Shown: positions 50,162 to 58,362, counted from the stretch's first letter. The stretch: DNA of 64,000 nucleotides from DATKKG01 sp035543015 (GCA_035543015.1 DATKKG010000052.1:1-64000), one strand, 5' to 3'. The notes: a model not told the origin generated them from the sequence alone. Numbers and translations are program-made.

Positions 50162-52048
50162 TTGACAGCTATAGAGACAAGCGCCGCGGATTCCCTGAGG
50201 CGTCGGCTGTCCCCCGAGAGCTACGCGCGGCTGGCCGCCTTGAACAACGAGCGAGTCTTCAGGTTCGTGGCGGAGTTCGTCGAGCTGTGCGACCCCTCCG
50301 AGGTCTACGTCTCGGCAGGCACGCCGGAGGACCTCGCGCTGATGCGCCGCTCCGCCCTGGCCGACGGCGAGGAGCTCCCGCTGTCCATGGAGGGCCACAC
50401 TGCCCACTTCGAGAGCTACTACGACCAGGGAAGGGACCGAGAGCACACCCAGATCCTCATACCTGGAGGTGGCAACCTCGGCCCAGGGATCAGGACCGGC
50501 GACAGGCAGGAGAGGCTCGACGAAGTCAGGGGGCTTCTTAAGGGTATAATGGCGGGAAGGCGCGCCTACGTCTCCTTCTACTGCCTCGGTCCCACCGGCT
50601 CGGCGTTCTCCATCCCGTGCGTCCAGATAACCGATTCAAGCTACGTCGCCCACAGCGAGGACATTCTGTACCGGCAGGGATACAGGGAGTTCCTCAGGCA
50701 GGGCGCCGACGCTAGGCCCTTCATGTTCGTCCACTCCGAGGGCGAGCTGGACGAGAGGAAGACGAGCAGGAACCTCGACAAGAGGAGGATATACATAGAT
50801 CTCGACGGCGAGACCGTCTACAGCGTCAACACGCAGTACGGCGGGAACTCGATAGGGCTCAAGAAACTGGCCATGAGGCTGGCGATCGTGAGGGCTTCGA
50901 GGGAGGGGTGGCTCACCGAGCACATGCTTCTCATGGCCGTGAACGGGCCACGAGGAAGGAAGACCTACTTCACCGGCGCTTTCCCTTCGATGTGCGGAAA
51001 GACCTCCACAGCCATGCTGGAGGGAGAGAACATCGTCGGGGACGACATAGCGTACCTCAGGAAGATCGGAGGAGCGGTGCGTGCGGTGAACGTTGAGAAG
51101 GGGGTGTTCGGGATCATCCAGGGGATCAACTCCAGGGATGACGTTATACAATGGAAGGTCCTGCACGGCCCCGGAGAGATGATATTCTCCAACGTCCTGG
51201 TAACCGGCGACGGCAGCGTCTTCTGGGACGGAGCCGACAAGACGGTCCCGCCAGAAGGTCGCAATCATGTCGGGGAGTGGTGGCCCGGCAGGAAGGACGG
51301 AAAGGGGAAGGACATACCCGTCTCTCACCCCAACGCCCGTTTCACAGTGCCCCTCGACCTCTTCAGCAACCTGGACCCGGTCATAGAGGACCCGAACGGG
51401 GTCGAGGTGGGCGCCATCGTATACGGCGGCAGGGACTCGGACACCTGCGTGCCCGTGGAGGAGTCGCTCGGATGGGAACACGGGATCGTCACGTTCGGAG
51501 CCTGCCTGGAATCGGAGACTACGGCGGCAACCCTGGGCAAGGAAGGGGTCAGGGAATTCAACCCGATGTCGAACCTGGACTTCCTCTCAATCCCCGTCGG
51601 GAGGTACGTCCAGGACAACATTCAGTTCGGGGTCGGACTCGAGCGAAGACCGATCATCTTCGGCGTCAACTATTTCCTGCGCAACAGGGAGGGCCGGTTC
51701 CTCAACGAGAAGACGGACAAACGCGTCTGGTTCAAGTGGATGGAGCTCAGGTCGCACGGGGAGGTCGGCGCCTTGGAGACGCCCACCGGAAGGATACCTC
51801 TCTACGAGGACCTCCGCCGCCTGTTCCAGGAAGTGCTGGGCAAGGAGTATTCGAGGGAGGCCTACGAGGAGCAGTTCACGATAAGGGTCCCCGAGCGTCT
51901 GGCGAAGATAGAGCGCATGGAGAAGACCTACAGGACCATTGAGAACGTTCCGGAGAAGCTCTATGAAGTGCTGGGAGCCCAGAGGGAGAGGCTCTTTCAG
52001 GCGCAGGCCAAGCTCGGCTCCTACATCAGACCGTCTCAGCTCACCTAG
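50162..52048 (+). CDS. pckG: Phosphoenolpyruvate carboxykinase (GTP)
   Basis: 628 residues. It interconverts oxaloacetate and PEP with GTP. The GTP-type P-loop with the reactive Cys about 278 is FPSMCGKTSTAMLEGE; also EGENIVGDDIAYLRK (metal), RNHVGEWWPGRK and NPMSNLDF. Start TTG 50162, following a TATA-like GGCTAAAATAG at about 50117-50127. It is downstream of the RuBisCO gene and could channel its 3-phosphoglycerate-derived carbon to oxaloacetate. Confidence 0.95.
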   Translation: MTAIETSAADSLRRRLSPESYARLAALNNERVFRFVAEFVELCDPSEVYVSAGTPEDLALMRRSALADGEELPLSMEGHTAHFESYYDQGRDREHTQILIPGGGNLGPGIRTGDRQERLDEVRGLLKGIMAGRRAYVSFYCLGPTGSAFSIPCVQITDSSYVAHSEDILYRQGYREFLRQGADARPFMFVHSEGELDERKTSRNLDKRRIYIDLDGETVYSVNTQYGGNSIGLKKLAMRLAIVRASREGWLTEHMLLMAVNGPRGRKTYFTGAFPSMCGKTSTAMLEGENIVGDDIAYLRKIGGAVRAVNVEKGVFGIIQGINSRDDVIQWKVLHGPGEMIFSNVLVTGDGSVFWDGADKTVPPEGRNHVGEWWPGRKDGKGKDIPVSHPNARFTVPLDLFSNLDPVIEDPNGVEVGAIVYGGRDSDTCVPVEESLGWEHGIVTFGACLESETTAATLGKEGVREFNPMSNLDFLSIPVGRYVQDNIQFGVGLERRPIIFGVNYFLRNREGRFLNEKTDKRVWFKWMELRSHGEVGALETPTGRIPLYEDLRRLFQEVLGKEYSREAYEEQFTIRVPERLAKIERMEKTYRTIENVPEKLYEVLGAQRERLFQAQAKLGSYIRPSQLT

Positions 52049-52106
52049 CGGCCGCCCAGGTCGCTCGGGCGCAGTTCATATTAGCCGCCTGCTCAGAGTA
52101 GACGAC

Positions 52107-53060
52107 GTGGACGTGTCCGAGGCCGAAGCCGCAGCTCACACGGCGGAGCACATCTTCATCAGGAGCCTCCAGAACGCCAAAGTGGAACTGACTGTACACA
52201 TGGTCGAGCAGGACGGGTTCCGTGGCAGGATCAAGCTGAGCGCCAGGAACCTCGATTGGGGGAAAGTCGCGTCGGCCATGGAATCGACCAACCTGCAGAT
52301 CGCAGCCGGCCTCCCGGTGAAGGAGACCTCCTATCCTTCGGTTGAAGCGGCGAGGAGGGACCACCCGCTTCTGAGAACAAGGGAAGAGAGGTTGAACGGG
52401 GAGGTCAGGGTGATAGAGATAGGCGACTTCGACGTGGCTTCCTGCGCCCACAGCCACGCTGGAAGCAGCCGGGACGCGCTGCTCTTCGCCGTGACAGACT
52501 TCCACAGCGCAGCAGGAGACTCGTATGAGGTGTCGTTCCTCACGGGCCCCGAAGCCATCGCTCACTTCGCCAAACTGACCCTCGAACGCGTCGAGGTGGG
52601 GAGGCTCCTCCGCAGCAGGCACGACGACATAGTCGAGGCTTCGGCCCGCGTGGAGGCGGAGGTATCCAGCCTCAAGGGTTCGCTTGGTTCTCTCACGGCG
52701 AGGCTCGTCTCCGAGCTGACCCCCGCCTTCGTCGAAGGGGGCGTCGAGCTCTTCGCGGCCGAGCTTGGCCCGGTCGCGTCGCATGTCCTGCTCTCCGAGG
52801 TGGGCGGCGCGGTGAAGTCCGGGAGGAAGGTGTTCATTCTGGGCTATGCGGACGACGGCAGCCCGTCAGTGCTGTTGGCGAGGTCTCCCGGCCTGGATTT
52901 CGACTGCGCGCGGCTTCTCGGCGGGAAGCTCGCTGAACTGGGCGGCAGGGGTGGCGGGAAGCCCGAATTCGCGATGGGAGGAGGCCCGGGGATCGCCCCC
53001 GGCCTGGTGGTCCGGGACCTCGAGGCGACCGTCCGCGGGATACTGGCGAAGAACGCTTAA
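52107..53060 (+). CDS. AlaX-like tRNA-editing hydrolase with DHHA1 domain
   Basis: 317 residues from GTG 52107. Editing domain with the HxxxH zinc/catalytic pair H11 and H15 (AAAHTAEHIF) and C113/H117 in CAHSHAG. C-terminal DHHA1 domain (about 190-317, PRSP-like and GGRGGGKPEFAMGGG). It removes wrongly attached Ser or Gly from tRNA-Ala, acting in trans. GTG 52107 and 52113 are both possible; the TATA-like TTCATATTA at about 52076-52084 favours the first. Confidence 0.88.
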   Translation: MDVSEAEAAAHTAEHIFIRSLQNAKVELTVHMVEQDGFRGRIKLSARNLDWGKVASAMESTNLQIAAGLPVKETSYPSVEAARRDHPLLRTREERLNGEVRVIEIGDFDVASCAHSHAGSSRDALLFAVTDFHSAAGDSYEVSFLTGPEAIAHFAKLTLERVEVGRLLRSRHDDIVEASARVEAEVSSLKGSLGSLTARLVSELTPAFVEGGVELFAAELGPVASHVLLSEVGGAVKSGRKVFILGYADDGSPSVLLARSPGLDFDCARLLGGKLAELGGRGGGKPEFAMGGGPGIAPGLVVRDLEATVRGILAKNA

Positions 53061-53099
53061 AGACACGTATTAGGTTGACCCAGACCCGGTGCCTGGCAA

Positions 53100-54233
53100 A
53101 TGGCAGACCCGACGCTTGTAATGGTCCCCGGCCCGACGAACCTCCATCCGCGAGTCCTCCAGGTCATGTCCCTCCCGATGATCGCACACACCTCGAAGGA
53201 GTTCGAGAACGAGTTCCTTCAGATCCTCGACCTGACGCGTTACGCGTTCCAGACGAAAGGTGACGTGGTGGTGTTCACCGGCTCCGGAACCTTTGGGATC
53301 GAGTCCTCCGCCGCGAGCCTCCTCGAGAGAGGAGACAAGGTCCTCTCCATCGAGCTGGGCTACTTTGGGAAGAGGTACACGCACGTCTCCAAGATCTACG
53401 GCGCCGAGACCACCGTGTACGCGCCTCCAGAGGGACAGGGCGCCGACCCGAAGGTCCTCGACGAAATGCTGTCCAAGGAGAGGTTCAAGGCCGTTTTCAT
53501 CACCCATGTCGAGACCAGCATGGGAGTCATCAATCGGGTCAAGGAGCTGGCCGCCGTCGCCCGCCGCCATGGTGCCCTTGCCATGGTGGACGCCGTATGC
53601 GGGCTGGGAGGCGCCGAGCTGAGGTTCGACGATTGGGACCTCGATGTGGCCTTCGCGGGCTCACAGAAGGCGATCGCCGCCCCGCCCGGGGCGATGTTGA
53701 TGGCGCTGTCCGCCCGCGCTCTTGAAGCCATGCAGGCCAGGAAGACCTCCGTTCCGTCATATTACTTCAACCTGCAGAACTGGATGACGGTGATGAGGGA
53801 CCCTCACATCTACCTCACAACGCCTTCGGTGCCCGTCCTCAGGGCACTCAGGGTAGCATTGGAGATGGTCATGGAGGAGGGTTTGGAGGCTCGCTGGAGG
53901 AGACATGCCGCGCTCTCCTCCGCTTTCAGGGAGGCTCTCCTCGCAGGCGGCTCCAAGCTCTGGGCCAGGGACCCGAGCCCGACGGTCACCGCGATCCAGG
54001 TAAAGGAGGCCCAGCGCATTCAGAGCGCCATTCTCGCCGACCACAACGTCCTCGTGGCCAGAGGGATCGACCTGCACAGGGACGACATGATCAGGGTGGG
54101 TCACATGGGGAACGTGACGAAGGAGCAGCTGATCGTCACCCTGGCCGCATTCGGGGAGGCAGTGCACAAGGAGCTGCCGAGCTTCGACGCCGGCTCGGCG
54201 GTCTCCGAGTTCTTGAAACGCACGTTGGCCTGA
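53100..54233 (+). CDS. Class V PLP aminotransferase (serine-pyruvate/alanine-glyoxylate type)
   Basis: 377 residues. MVPGPTNLHPRVLQVMSLPM at the start, GSGTFGIESSAASL for the phosphate cup, VDAVCGLGGAELRFDDW with the PLP Asp, and the Schiff-base Lys about 190 in GSQKAIAAPPG. It transfers amino groups among serine, alanine, glyoxylate and pyruvate, linking photorespiration-like glyoxylate or serine metabolism. TATA-like CGCTTAAAG at about 53056-53064. Last gene before the tRNA-anchored island. Confidence 0.9.
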   Translation: MADPTLVMVPGPTNLHPRVLQVMSLPMIAHTSKEFENEFLQILDLTRYAFQTKGDVVVFTGSGTFGIESSAASLLERGDKVLSIELGYFGKRYTHVSKIYGAETTVYAPPEGQGADPKVLDEMLSKERFKAVFITHVETSMGVINRVKELAAVARRHGALAMVDAVCGLGGAELRFDDWDLDVAFAGSQKAIAAPPGAMLMALSARALEAMQARKTSVPSYYFNLQNWMTVMRDPHIYLTTPSVPVLRALRVALEMVMEEGLEARWRRHAALSSAFREALLAGGSKLWARDPSPTVTAIQVKEAQRIQSAILADHNVLVARGIDLHRDDMIRVGHMGNVTKEQLIVTLAAFGEAVHKELPSFDAGSAVSEFLKRTLA

Positions 54234-54309
54234 CCGAGCATCACCGCACTTCAGAAAAGGACTTATACCGATTCAAATCCACCTCTCTACGGTAGCCCTG
54301 AAGCCCGGT

Positions 54310-54331
54310 CGAGGCGCCAGAAGCGCCGCCG
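54310..54331 (+). other. Probable second intron near the D-arm of tRNA-Gln
   Basis: These 22 nt must be removed to give a 76-nt cloverleaf. They form the hairpin GGCGC-CAGAA-GCGCC (54313-54327). Exact splice sites are not fixed by sequence; T8 = 54309 and A9 = 54332 is the best fit. Introns in this place are known in some TACK archaea but are uncommon. Confidence 0.55.
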
Positions 54332-54361
54332 AGTCTAGCGGCCAAGGATTCCAGGCTCTGG

Positions 54362-54415
54362 ATCCTGACAGCTCTGGGCTAGATAAACGACTCCTTGGCG
54401 CTGTTGGGAGGAGAT
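54362..54415 (+). other. Canonical intron of tRNA-Gln (37/38), BHB motif
   Basis: The anticodon helix CCAGG/CCTGG, a central four-pair helix CTCT (54356-54359) with GGAG (54410-54413), 3-nt bulges GG|A and AT|C, and an intron helix TCCTGACAGC (54363-54372) with GCTGTTGGGA make the textbook hBHBh' structure for the archaeal splicing endonuclease. The intron is 54 nt. Confidence 0.8.
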
Positions 54416-54437
54416 CCCTGGAGACGAGGGTTCGAAT

Positions 54438-54489
54438 CCTTCCCGGGCTACCACAATAATTACAAGAAATGACCATGAAATATGAAATA
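54438..54489 (+). repeat. att-like site, copy 1 (tRNA 3' end plus downstream arm)
   Basis: The final 16 bp of the tRNA gene (CCTTCCCGGGCTACCA, 54438-54453) and the next 36 bp form a unit that recurs at 60642-60693 with only a few differences (4-5 in 52). This makes the tRNA 3' end the left boundary of the island. Looser similarity (GAGGGGTCC ... GATCG) continues to about 54551 and 60755. Confidence 0.75.
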
Positions 54490-54520
54490 TGCTGGCTTGT
54501 GGTCGCTAAATAACATCCTA

Positions 54521-54624
54521 GAGGCGAGGGGTCCGTCAGGAAATGACGGATCGTGACGATTAAGTCGCGGAGAGATAGTGCCGAACGCTCTACTTCGCAG
54601 GTCCAAGCCCACGCTCATCGCCTC
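54521..54624 (+). ncRNA. Possible structured RNA
   Basis: A closing stem GAGGCGA (54521-54527) with TCGCCTC (54618-54624) encloses a perfect 7-bp hairpin TCCGTCA-GGAAA-TGACGGA (54532-54550) and a 6-bp hairpin CGTGAC-GATTAA-GTCGCG (54552-54569), followed by AGAG/CTCT pairing. Repeat R1 lies in its 3' half. It has no cloverleaf and no box C/D or H/ACA signature, so no known class is assigned. Chance structure cannot be excluded. Confidence 0.3.
54593..54614 (+). repeat. Dispersed island repeat R1
   Basis: Contains the 19-bp core CGCAGGTCCAAGCCCACGC preceded by CTT; identical over 22 bp to R5 at 62794. It lies inside the structured-RNA candidate, upstream of the 3' end of the minus-strand gene at 54657. 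Confidence 0.7.
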
Positions 54625-54656
54625 TCCGCGAAGTTGCGGTCGATGGTGCTATTGTG

Positions 54657-55298
54657 CTAAGCGAGCTTACTGTACCTATGCTTGGAGAACATCCAAACCT
54701 CAGGGATCGCCTTGTCAGCCAGCCAGTGCCAAATCGTGTAAGGAGACCCCTTGACGCGACCGTCAGTCAGTGTGAAGCACGACACCTTGTCCGATAATCT
54801 AACACATAGCCTGAACCTATAGACCGGTGGTGATTTGGGGCCTCGTCCTCCCGTCAGCTCTCCCAAGCTCACATCAGCGTAGGGAATATCAACTGTGTTC
54901 CGCCCTAACGAATCGAATAACCTGACAAAGCCGCCATAGAACTCAATCCGCCTTGAGTCTAGGAACCTCTTGAACAAGTAGGCGGCTGGCAAGACAAGTA
55001 TCGCATTCAGGACCAGAAGAAAGGGTGTATCTCCCAACGAAATGGGCGGAATACTTGGCGGAGGAAACCAAGACTGTTGGTCCATCCAGAGCGCGGGACA
55101 GAGAAGCAGCAAGCCTGTGAGGAACATGAACCAGCTCCGATGACTCACAAATACCAGCTCTCCAGAAGCGAAGAGAGGCATCTTTTCTCTTTCTAATCGC
55201 TTTTGCGTTCGCCAAGCCGAGATAATGACAAAACCGACAACTACGAACGCCAAAACAAACATACAGACTACGGTGATGTCCCACGAGCTGATAGGCAC
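54657..55298 (-). CDS. Membrane protein of unknown function
   Basis: 213 residues from GTG 55298. Membrane helices at about 9-30 (VVCMFVLAFVVVGFVIISAW), 55-70 and 88-108, then a soluble beta-rich tail (about 115-205) that could be PH-like (IEFYGGFVRLFDSLGRNTVDIPY). I recognise no family. The gene is the only minus-strand one in element E1. Confidence 0.65.
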   Translation of the reverse strand: MPISSWDITVVCMFVLAFVVVGFVIISAWRTQKRLEREKMPLFASGELVFVSHRSWFMFLTGLLLLCPALWMDQQSWFPPPSIPPISLGDTPFLLVLNAILVLPAAYLFKRFLDSRRIEFYGGFVRLFDSLGRNTVDIPYADVSLGELTGGRGPKSPPVYRFRLCVRLSDKVSCFTLTDGRVKGSPYTIWHWLADKAIPEVWMFSKHRYSKLA

Positions 55299-55396
55299 TC
55301 CAGTGTAGCCCTAACAAGCTCTCAGGCGTGTCATGTAGTTATGCGTTTTCGCCTTCATTTATCTCTCTGCCCCATCCTGGATGCTCAGCTCCACTT

Positions 55397-55417
55397 TTTC
55401 GCAGGTCCAAGCCCACT
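55397..55417 (+). repeat. Dispersed island repeat R2
   Basis: TTTCGCAGGTCCAAGCCCAC with divergence only after CCAC. It lies 47 bp upstream of the GTG start at 55464, in the same direction as that gene. Confidence 0.7.
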
Positions 55418-55463
55418 ACATTCAAATCTCGCCTACATCTGATTCGACTCTGGAGAGACCCGA

Positions 55464-55970
55464 GTGAGCCTAGGCAAACCGACCACTCCTGAAGACTACC
55501 TCGTTACCCTTAGAAAGAGGTTAGAGAGCCAAGGCTTCACCATCCATGAACCCACATCGATCGAGGGCCATTCGGTAGAGCTAGTAGCCTTCAACGATTC
55601 GTTCAAGTGGGTCGCCCTCGTGAAGCGGTGGGTGCTTGGGGTTTCGATGGTGAACCCTGATATCCAGACGATTCAGAAGTTCTCTGCCTCGGCTTTCGAG
55701 CATGTTTCAAGAGTGGACGGCATCCCCGTTGGCGTCAGCGGAGGATTGAACGTGACCAGCCTAGTGGTCTCCGACACCCTTAGCCCAGAAGTCAAAGACT
55801 GGGCTTTGCGACGCAAGGCAACTATGCATTTCAAGGATCTCCAGTATACGGTGTTAGTCGAAATGAAGAGCCAGAATATCTATTGCTACAAAGCCCCTTT
55901 CTGGGTACACGGATTCGGCCAAATCAACAGTCAGCACAAGTTCGCCATGCAGTACCTGGGCTTTCAATAG
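55464..55970 (+). CDS. Protein of unknown function (island cargo)
   Basis: 168 residues from GTG 55464, soluble, alpha/beta; begins MSLGKPTTPEDYLVTLRKRL and contains FKWVALVKRWVLGVS. No recognisable motif. Repeat R2 precedes it and R3 follows its stop directly (TAG then CTTCGCAGG), so the gene is bracketed by repeats. Confidence 0.65.
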   Translation: MSLGKPTTPEDYLVTLRKRLESQGFTIHEPTSIEGHSVELVAFNDSFKWVALVKRWVLGVSMVNPDIQTIQKFSASAFEHVSRVDGIPVGVSGGLNVTSLVVSDTLSPEVKDWALRRKATMHFKDLQYTVLVEMKSQNIYCYKAPFWVHGFGQINSQHKFAMQYLGFQ

Positions 55971-55992
55971 CTTCGCAGGTCCCAGCCCACGC
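55971..55992 (+). repeat. Dispersed island repeat R3
   Basis: CTTCGCAGGTCCCAGCCCAC with one A-to-C change relative to R1. It starts on the base after the stop codon at 55970 and ends 20 bp before the next gene at 56012. Confidence 0.7.
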
Positions 55993-56011
55993 CCAGCATC
56001 GTATAAGAAGG

Positions 56012-56392
56012 ATGCCTGACCTCAGTATTACGCAGGCTCAGATGGAGAGAAGAAACAGAACAGCCATCATCCTACTTGCCATAGCGCTGTTTCTAGTCTT
56101 CTTCGCTCCGGTTGTTCCTTTGCAGACTCAATACGTTGGACTGAACGGAGAACTCCTCAACCCTCCAGGGCTATGTCACGGACCACTCAAGAGCTGCTAC
56201 CTGGGGATGGGGACGAGCATCAGGCGATATGCTTCCCCTAGCGCGGCCTTGTCAGGGATCGGAGGCGTCGTTTACCAAGACCAAGAGTGGCTTACCTGCA
56301 TGAATGACAGCTCTGGAGATTGCATCCCTCCCGTAAGGCAGAGCTACGTTCTAACAGTGAATTGCTCTGACATTGTCCAATACCTGCATTAG
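56012..56392 (+). CDS. Single-pass membrane/secreted small protein
   Basis: 126 residues. A short N-terminus (MPDLSITQAQMERRNRT), one strong helix (AIILLAIALFLVFFAPVVPL, about 17-36) and an outer domain with several Cys (GLCHGPLKSCYLG, LTCMNDSSGDCIPP, TVNCSDIVQYLH) that may form disulfides. No family recognised. Lies between repeats R3 and R4. Confidence 0.6.
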   Translation: MPDLSITQAQMERRNRTAIILLAIALFLVFFAPVVPLQTQYVGLNGELLNPPGLCHGPLKSCYLGMGTSIRRYASPSAALSGIGGVVYQDQEWLTCMNDSSGDCIPPVRQSYVLTVNCSDIVQYLH

Positions 56393-56405
56393 AATTGAGC
56401 CCTCT

Positions 56406-56427
56406 GAGCAGGTCCAAGCCCAAGCCC
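56406..56427 (+). repeat. Dispersed island repeat R4
   Basis: GAGCAGGTCCAAGCCCAAGC, 13 bp after the stop at 56392 and upstream of the gene at 56473. The most diverged copy at both ends; the GCAGGTCCAAGCCCA core is intact. Confidence 0.6.
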
Positions 56428-56472
56428 CTAAGAGCATGAGATAAAAGAGCGGGTGGCTAACCGCGATTTGAC

Positions 56473-57285
56473 TTGAGAAGGGCCCACGTGTTTGCCGGAG
56501 CTGTAGGGGTAGTTCTGGCTGTCGCCCTTCTCCTTACCGTACTCCAGTATCCTCGCCCTTCGACGGAACTCAACGTGACAATTGGGCCGCCAATGACCAA
56601 CGCAACCTACTTCGTACACGACGGCGCGTCTCTTGGCTTCACGGGTTACCAGTCCTTCGTAGTGTCAATTAGGTCAGGGACCCGCACGAACGCGACCTTA
56701 TCTCTCTCTGGCCTACCCCCGTCTTCATTCGCTTCCTTCAGCAAGGGTTCCCTGCAAGATGTAGGCCCTGAAGGCAAATCTGTCAACCTAACAATGTGGG
56801 GAGCAATGGTTCCACTCTTGCCTGAGAACAGGCCGTACTACAACGTCACGATTCTTGCTGTGGGCGAGGACGGCTCTTCTTCCAACGTGACCCTTGGGGT
56901 AACCCTAGAATTCCCTCTTGCGGTGATCAAGGAACCAGCACCCCTAGGAATGGTCTGGGGTGGAGCGGTGTCTGGTAACGACAACGGCCACTACTGGGGG
57001 ACGACTGGAGCAGTCTTCGACCCCTTCGATTCAGCGTCGGGGCCTCTCGCTGTGAAGTTCTCCGCCCTCGGGATATACAATGGAACCCGGATCGATCCTA
57101 TACCCGATTGGATCAACTTCACTTGGGGATCACCTACCTTGGTGCTCATGCCCTTCCAACCGCAATGGTTCCAGACTGAAGTGGATATCGGAAATGCCCC
57201 CTACGGAGTCTATGTCTTTGCGATAAGACAGACCATCAATGGTGCAAGCTTCATCCAGAACATGACTGTTGGAGTATACCGCTAG
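56473..57285 (+). CDS. Secreted/membrane-anchored glycoprotein-like protein
   Basis: 270 residues from TTG 56473. An N-terminal helix (RRAHVFAGAVGVVLAVALLL) is followed by a beta-rich domain with many N-x-S/T sites (LNVTIG, TNATYF, TNATLSL, NVTILAV, SNVTLGV, QNMTVGV), suggesting an outside-facing glycosylated protein. No family recognised. The TATA-like AGATAAAAG at about 56440-56450 follows R4. Confidence 0.65.
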   Translation: MRRAHVFAGAVGVVLAVALLLTVLQYPRPSTELNVTIGPPMTNATYFVHDGASLGFTGYQSFVVSIRSGTRTNATLSLSGLPPSSFASFSKGSLQDVGPEGKSVNLTMWGAMVPLLPENRPYYNVTILAVGEDGSSSNVTLGVTLEFPLAVIKEPAPLGMVWGGAVSGNDNGHYWGTTGAVFDPFDSASGPLAVKFSALGIYNGTRIDPIPDWINFTWGSPTLVLMPFQPQWFQTEVDIGNAPYGVYVFAIRQTINGASFIQNMTVGVYR

Positions 57286-57918
57286 TCTCGGGCTTTTCAT
57301 GCGGCTAGCGAACACTTGAGCAAGTGAAGTTCGACCTTGAGGTGACACCTAAGAAGCCGCGATGTTGCACCGTCGTATGTAGGCGAGAATTGGAATCGGC
57401 GGTTCGCTTCCAACGAATGTGTTATTCCCATATCCTGAGTCTTTGGCGAGTGATGTCCTTTCAAAGCCCTCGAGCCGACGCCGCGCGTGGGTGCGGGGAT
57501 CCGAAGGCACTGGCTAGGGAAGATGCTTGCCATCGATGGCTCTGTCAGCCAGAAGGCTAATCGCTGTATAATCGAACTTTATGCCTCGATGCCTTCCCGG
57601 GCTACCATAAAATTCGCAAGTGGCTACGCTAATCTGTCGAATAATCGATTCGACCAGGCTTCGCAGACGGCGGCGCCTAATCCGGCCCGTCTGGAATATT
57701 GCAGTGAAGGTTGTCAGGGTCGAGGAGTTTCTTTGATGGACGACAGATAATCGGGCTTCTTTGTGACAAGGCATCAGCATTGAGCCGCATCACCCTAGTC
57801 AAGTGGCTGGGGCAACGGAGTTTCTGGCTTCAGCTCGCAACCATCGTTACAGCATTACAAGGGTCTGGGATTTGATTGGACCTGAATCCTGCCCAGCCCG
57901 TTACGCTTCTGGCGGAGC
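57286..57918. other. Gene-poor stretch with degraded sequence and att-like copy 2
   Basis: No convincing gene; short open frames lack promoter and codon bias. The only structured content is the att-like segment 57551-57607. This is the join between elements E1 and E2 and is probably decayed element DNA. Confidence 0.5.
57551..57607 (+). repeat. att-like site, copy 2 (element right arm plus tRNA tail)
   Basis: The last 16 bp (57592-57607) equal the tRNA-Gln 3' end including CCA. The 41 bp before it (AGAAGGCTAATCGCTGTATA...) match 60601-60641; the whole 57 bp are identical at about 50 positions. It is not a tRNA gene: no other arm is present. Confidence 0.75.
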
Positions 57919-58362
57919 CTACTGCCCCGTCCTCTTATGAAGAGAGAAGCTCTCCAGGAGGAAGAGGATCATCGATACAGCCGTGACCGCAATCAGATAT
58001 AGAAACGCGACGTCAGGGAGACTCCCGCTTCCGATTAGGGTTCCCACGACGAAGACCGTCTCCGCTGCCAGCGCCCCCATGAAAAAGAAAGAGTAGAAGA
58101 GGAGCCGGGGCACGAGGCTGTTTCCCAGCCAGAGATACCCCCGGACCGCGGCCTTCCCGACCACCAGATAGTCTCCGTACTCGTTCCGCTGAATGAGGCC
58201 CGAGGCTTCCAGCTTCTGGAGATGCCTGGAGGCGACGCTGGTGCTGCTGAGGCCGGCCCCCCTGGTCACGTCTCTGGTCCCGGCGGGACCGCCTCTCTTG
58301 ACGAGATAGGCGTAGACGCTGAGCGCGATCCCTTCCAATTCATCTTCCCCTTGCCCCGTCAC
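57919..58362 (-). CDS. Membrane-anchored winged-helix regulator
   Basis: 147 residues. N-terminal HTH (about 14-70, ALSVYAYLVKRGGPAGTRDV ... STSVASRHLQKLEASGLIQRNEYGDYLV) followed by two to three membrane helices (about 85-105, 113-135). Regulators tethered to the membrane often read signals from partner proteins; the secreted protein encoded 12 bp upstream on this strand is the obvious candidate. Confidence 0.78.
   Translation of the reverse strand: MTGQGEDELEGIALSVYAYLVKRGGPAGTRDVTRGAGLSSTSVASRHLQKLEASGLIQRNEYGDYLVVGKAAVRGYLWLGNSLVPRLLFYSFFFMGALAAETVFVVGTLIGSGSLPDVAFLYLIAVTAVSMILFLLESFSLHKRTGQ

Larger units (their letters stand above)
54302..54453 (+). tRNA. tRNA-Gln(CTG), two introns, encoded CCA
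   Basis: Acceptor AGCCCGG (54302-54308) pairs with CCGGGCT (54443-54449), giving the A1-U72 pair typical of archaeal tRNA-Gln, then discriminator A and encoded CCA (54451-54453). T-arm is GAGGG-TTCGAAT-CCTTC (54426-54442). D-stem GTCT (54333-54336) pairs with GGAT (54346-54349). Anticodon stem CCAGG (54351-54355) pairs with CCTGG (54417-54421) and the anticodon CTG is 54358-54360. The canonical intron 54362-54415 lies after position 37 in a perfect bulge-helix-bulge. About 22 nt more (near 54310-54331) are extra between positions 8 and 9 and form a hairpin. GatDE would amidate its Glu form. Confidence 0.85.
54454..57607. mobile_element. Putative integrated element E1 (tRNA-Gln-anchored, no integrase seen)
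   Basis: Bounded by the tRNA 3' end and by the tRNA-tail copy at 57592-57607. Holds four protein genes of unknown function (54657, 55464, 56012, 56473), dispersed repeats R1-R4, and a folded-RNA candidate. Base composition is visibly lower in GC than the chromosomal genes to the left. No recombinase is recognisable, so it would need a helper or has lost it. Confidence 0.6.

Noticed and set aside
54351..54353. tRNA-Trp(CCA) reading with intron 54355-54390
   Set aside because: The stem AAGGA/TCCTT works locally but leaves a 29-nt variable region and lacks a Trp-type acceptor; the Gln reading gives a perfect BHB and A1-U72.
55397..56427. Integron-like attC array
   Set aside because: The repeats lack the GTTRRRY core and the paired R/L boxes of attC, and no integron integrase is present.
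57592..57607. Second tRNA-like 3' end
   Set aside because: Only the last 16 bp of the tRNA are present, with no D or anticodon arm; it is an att-like copy.
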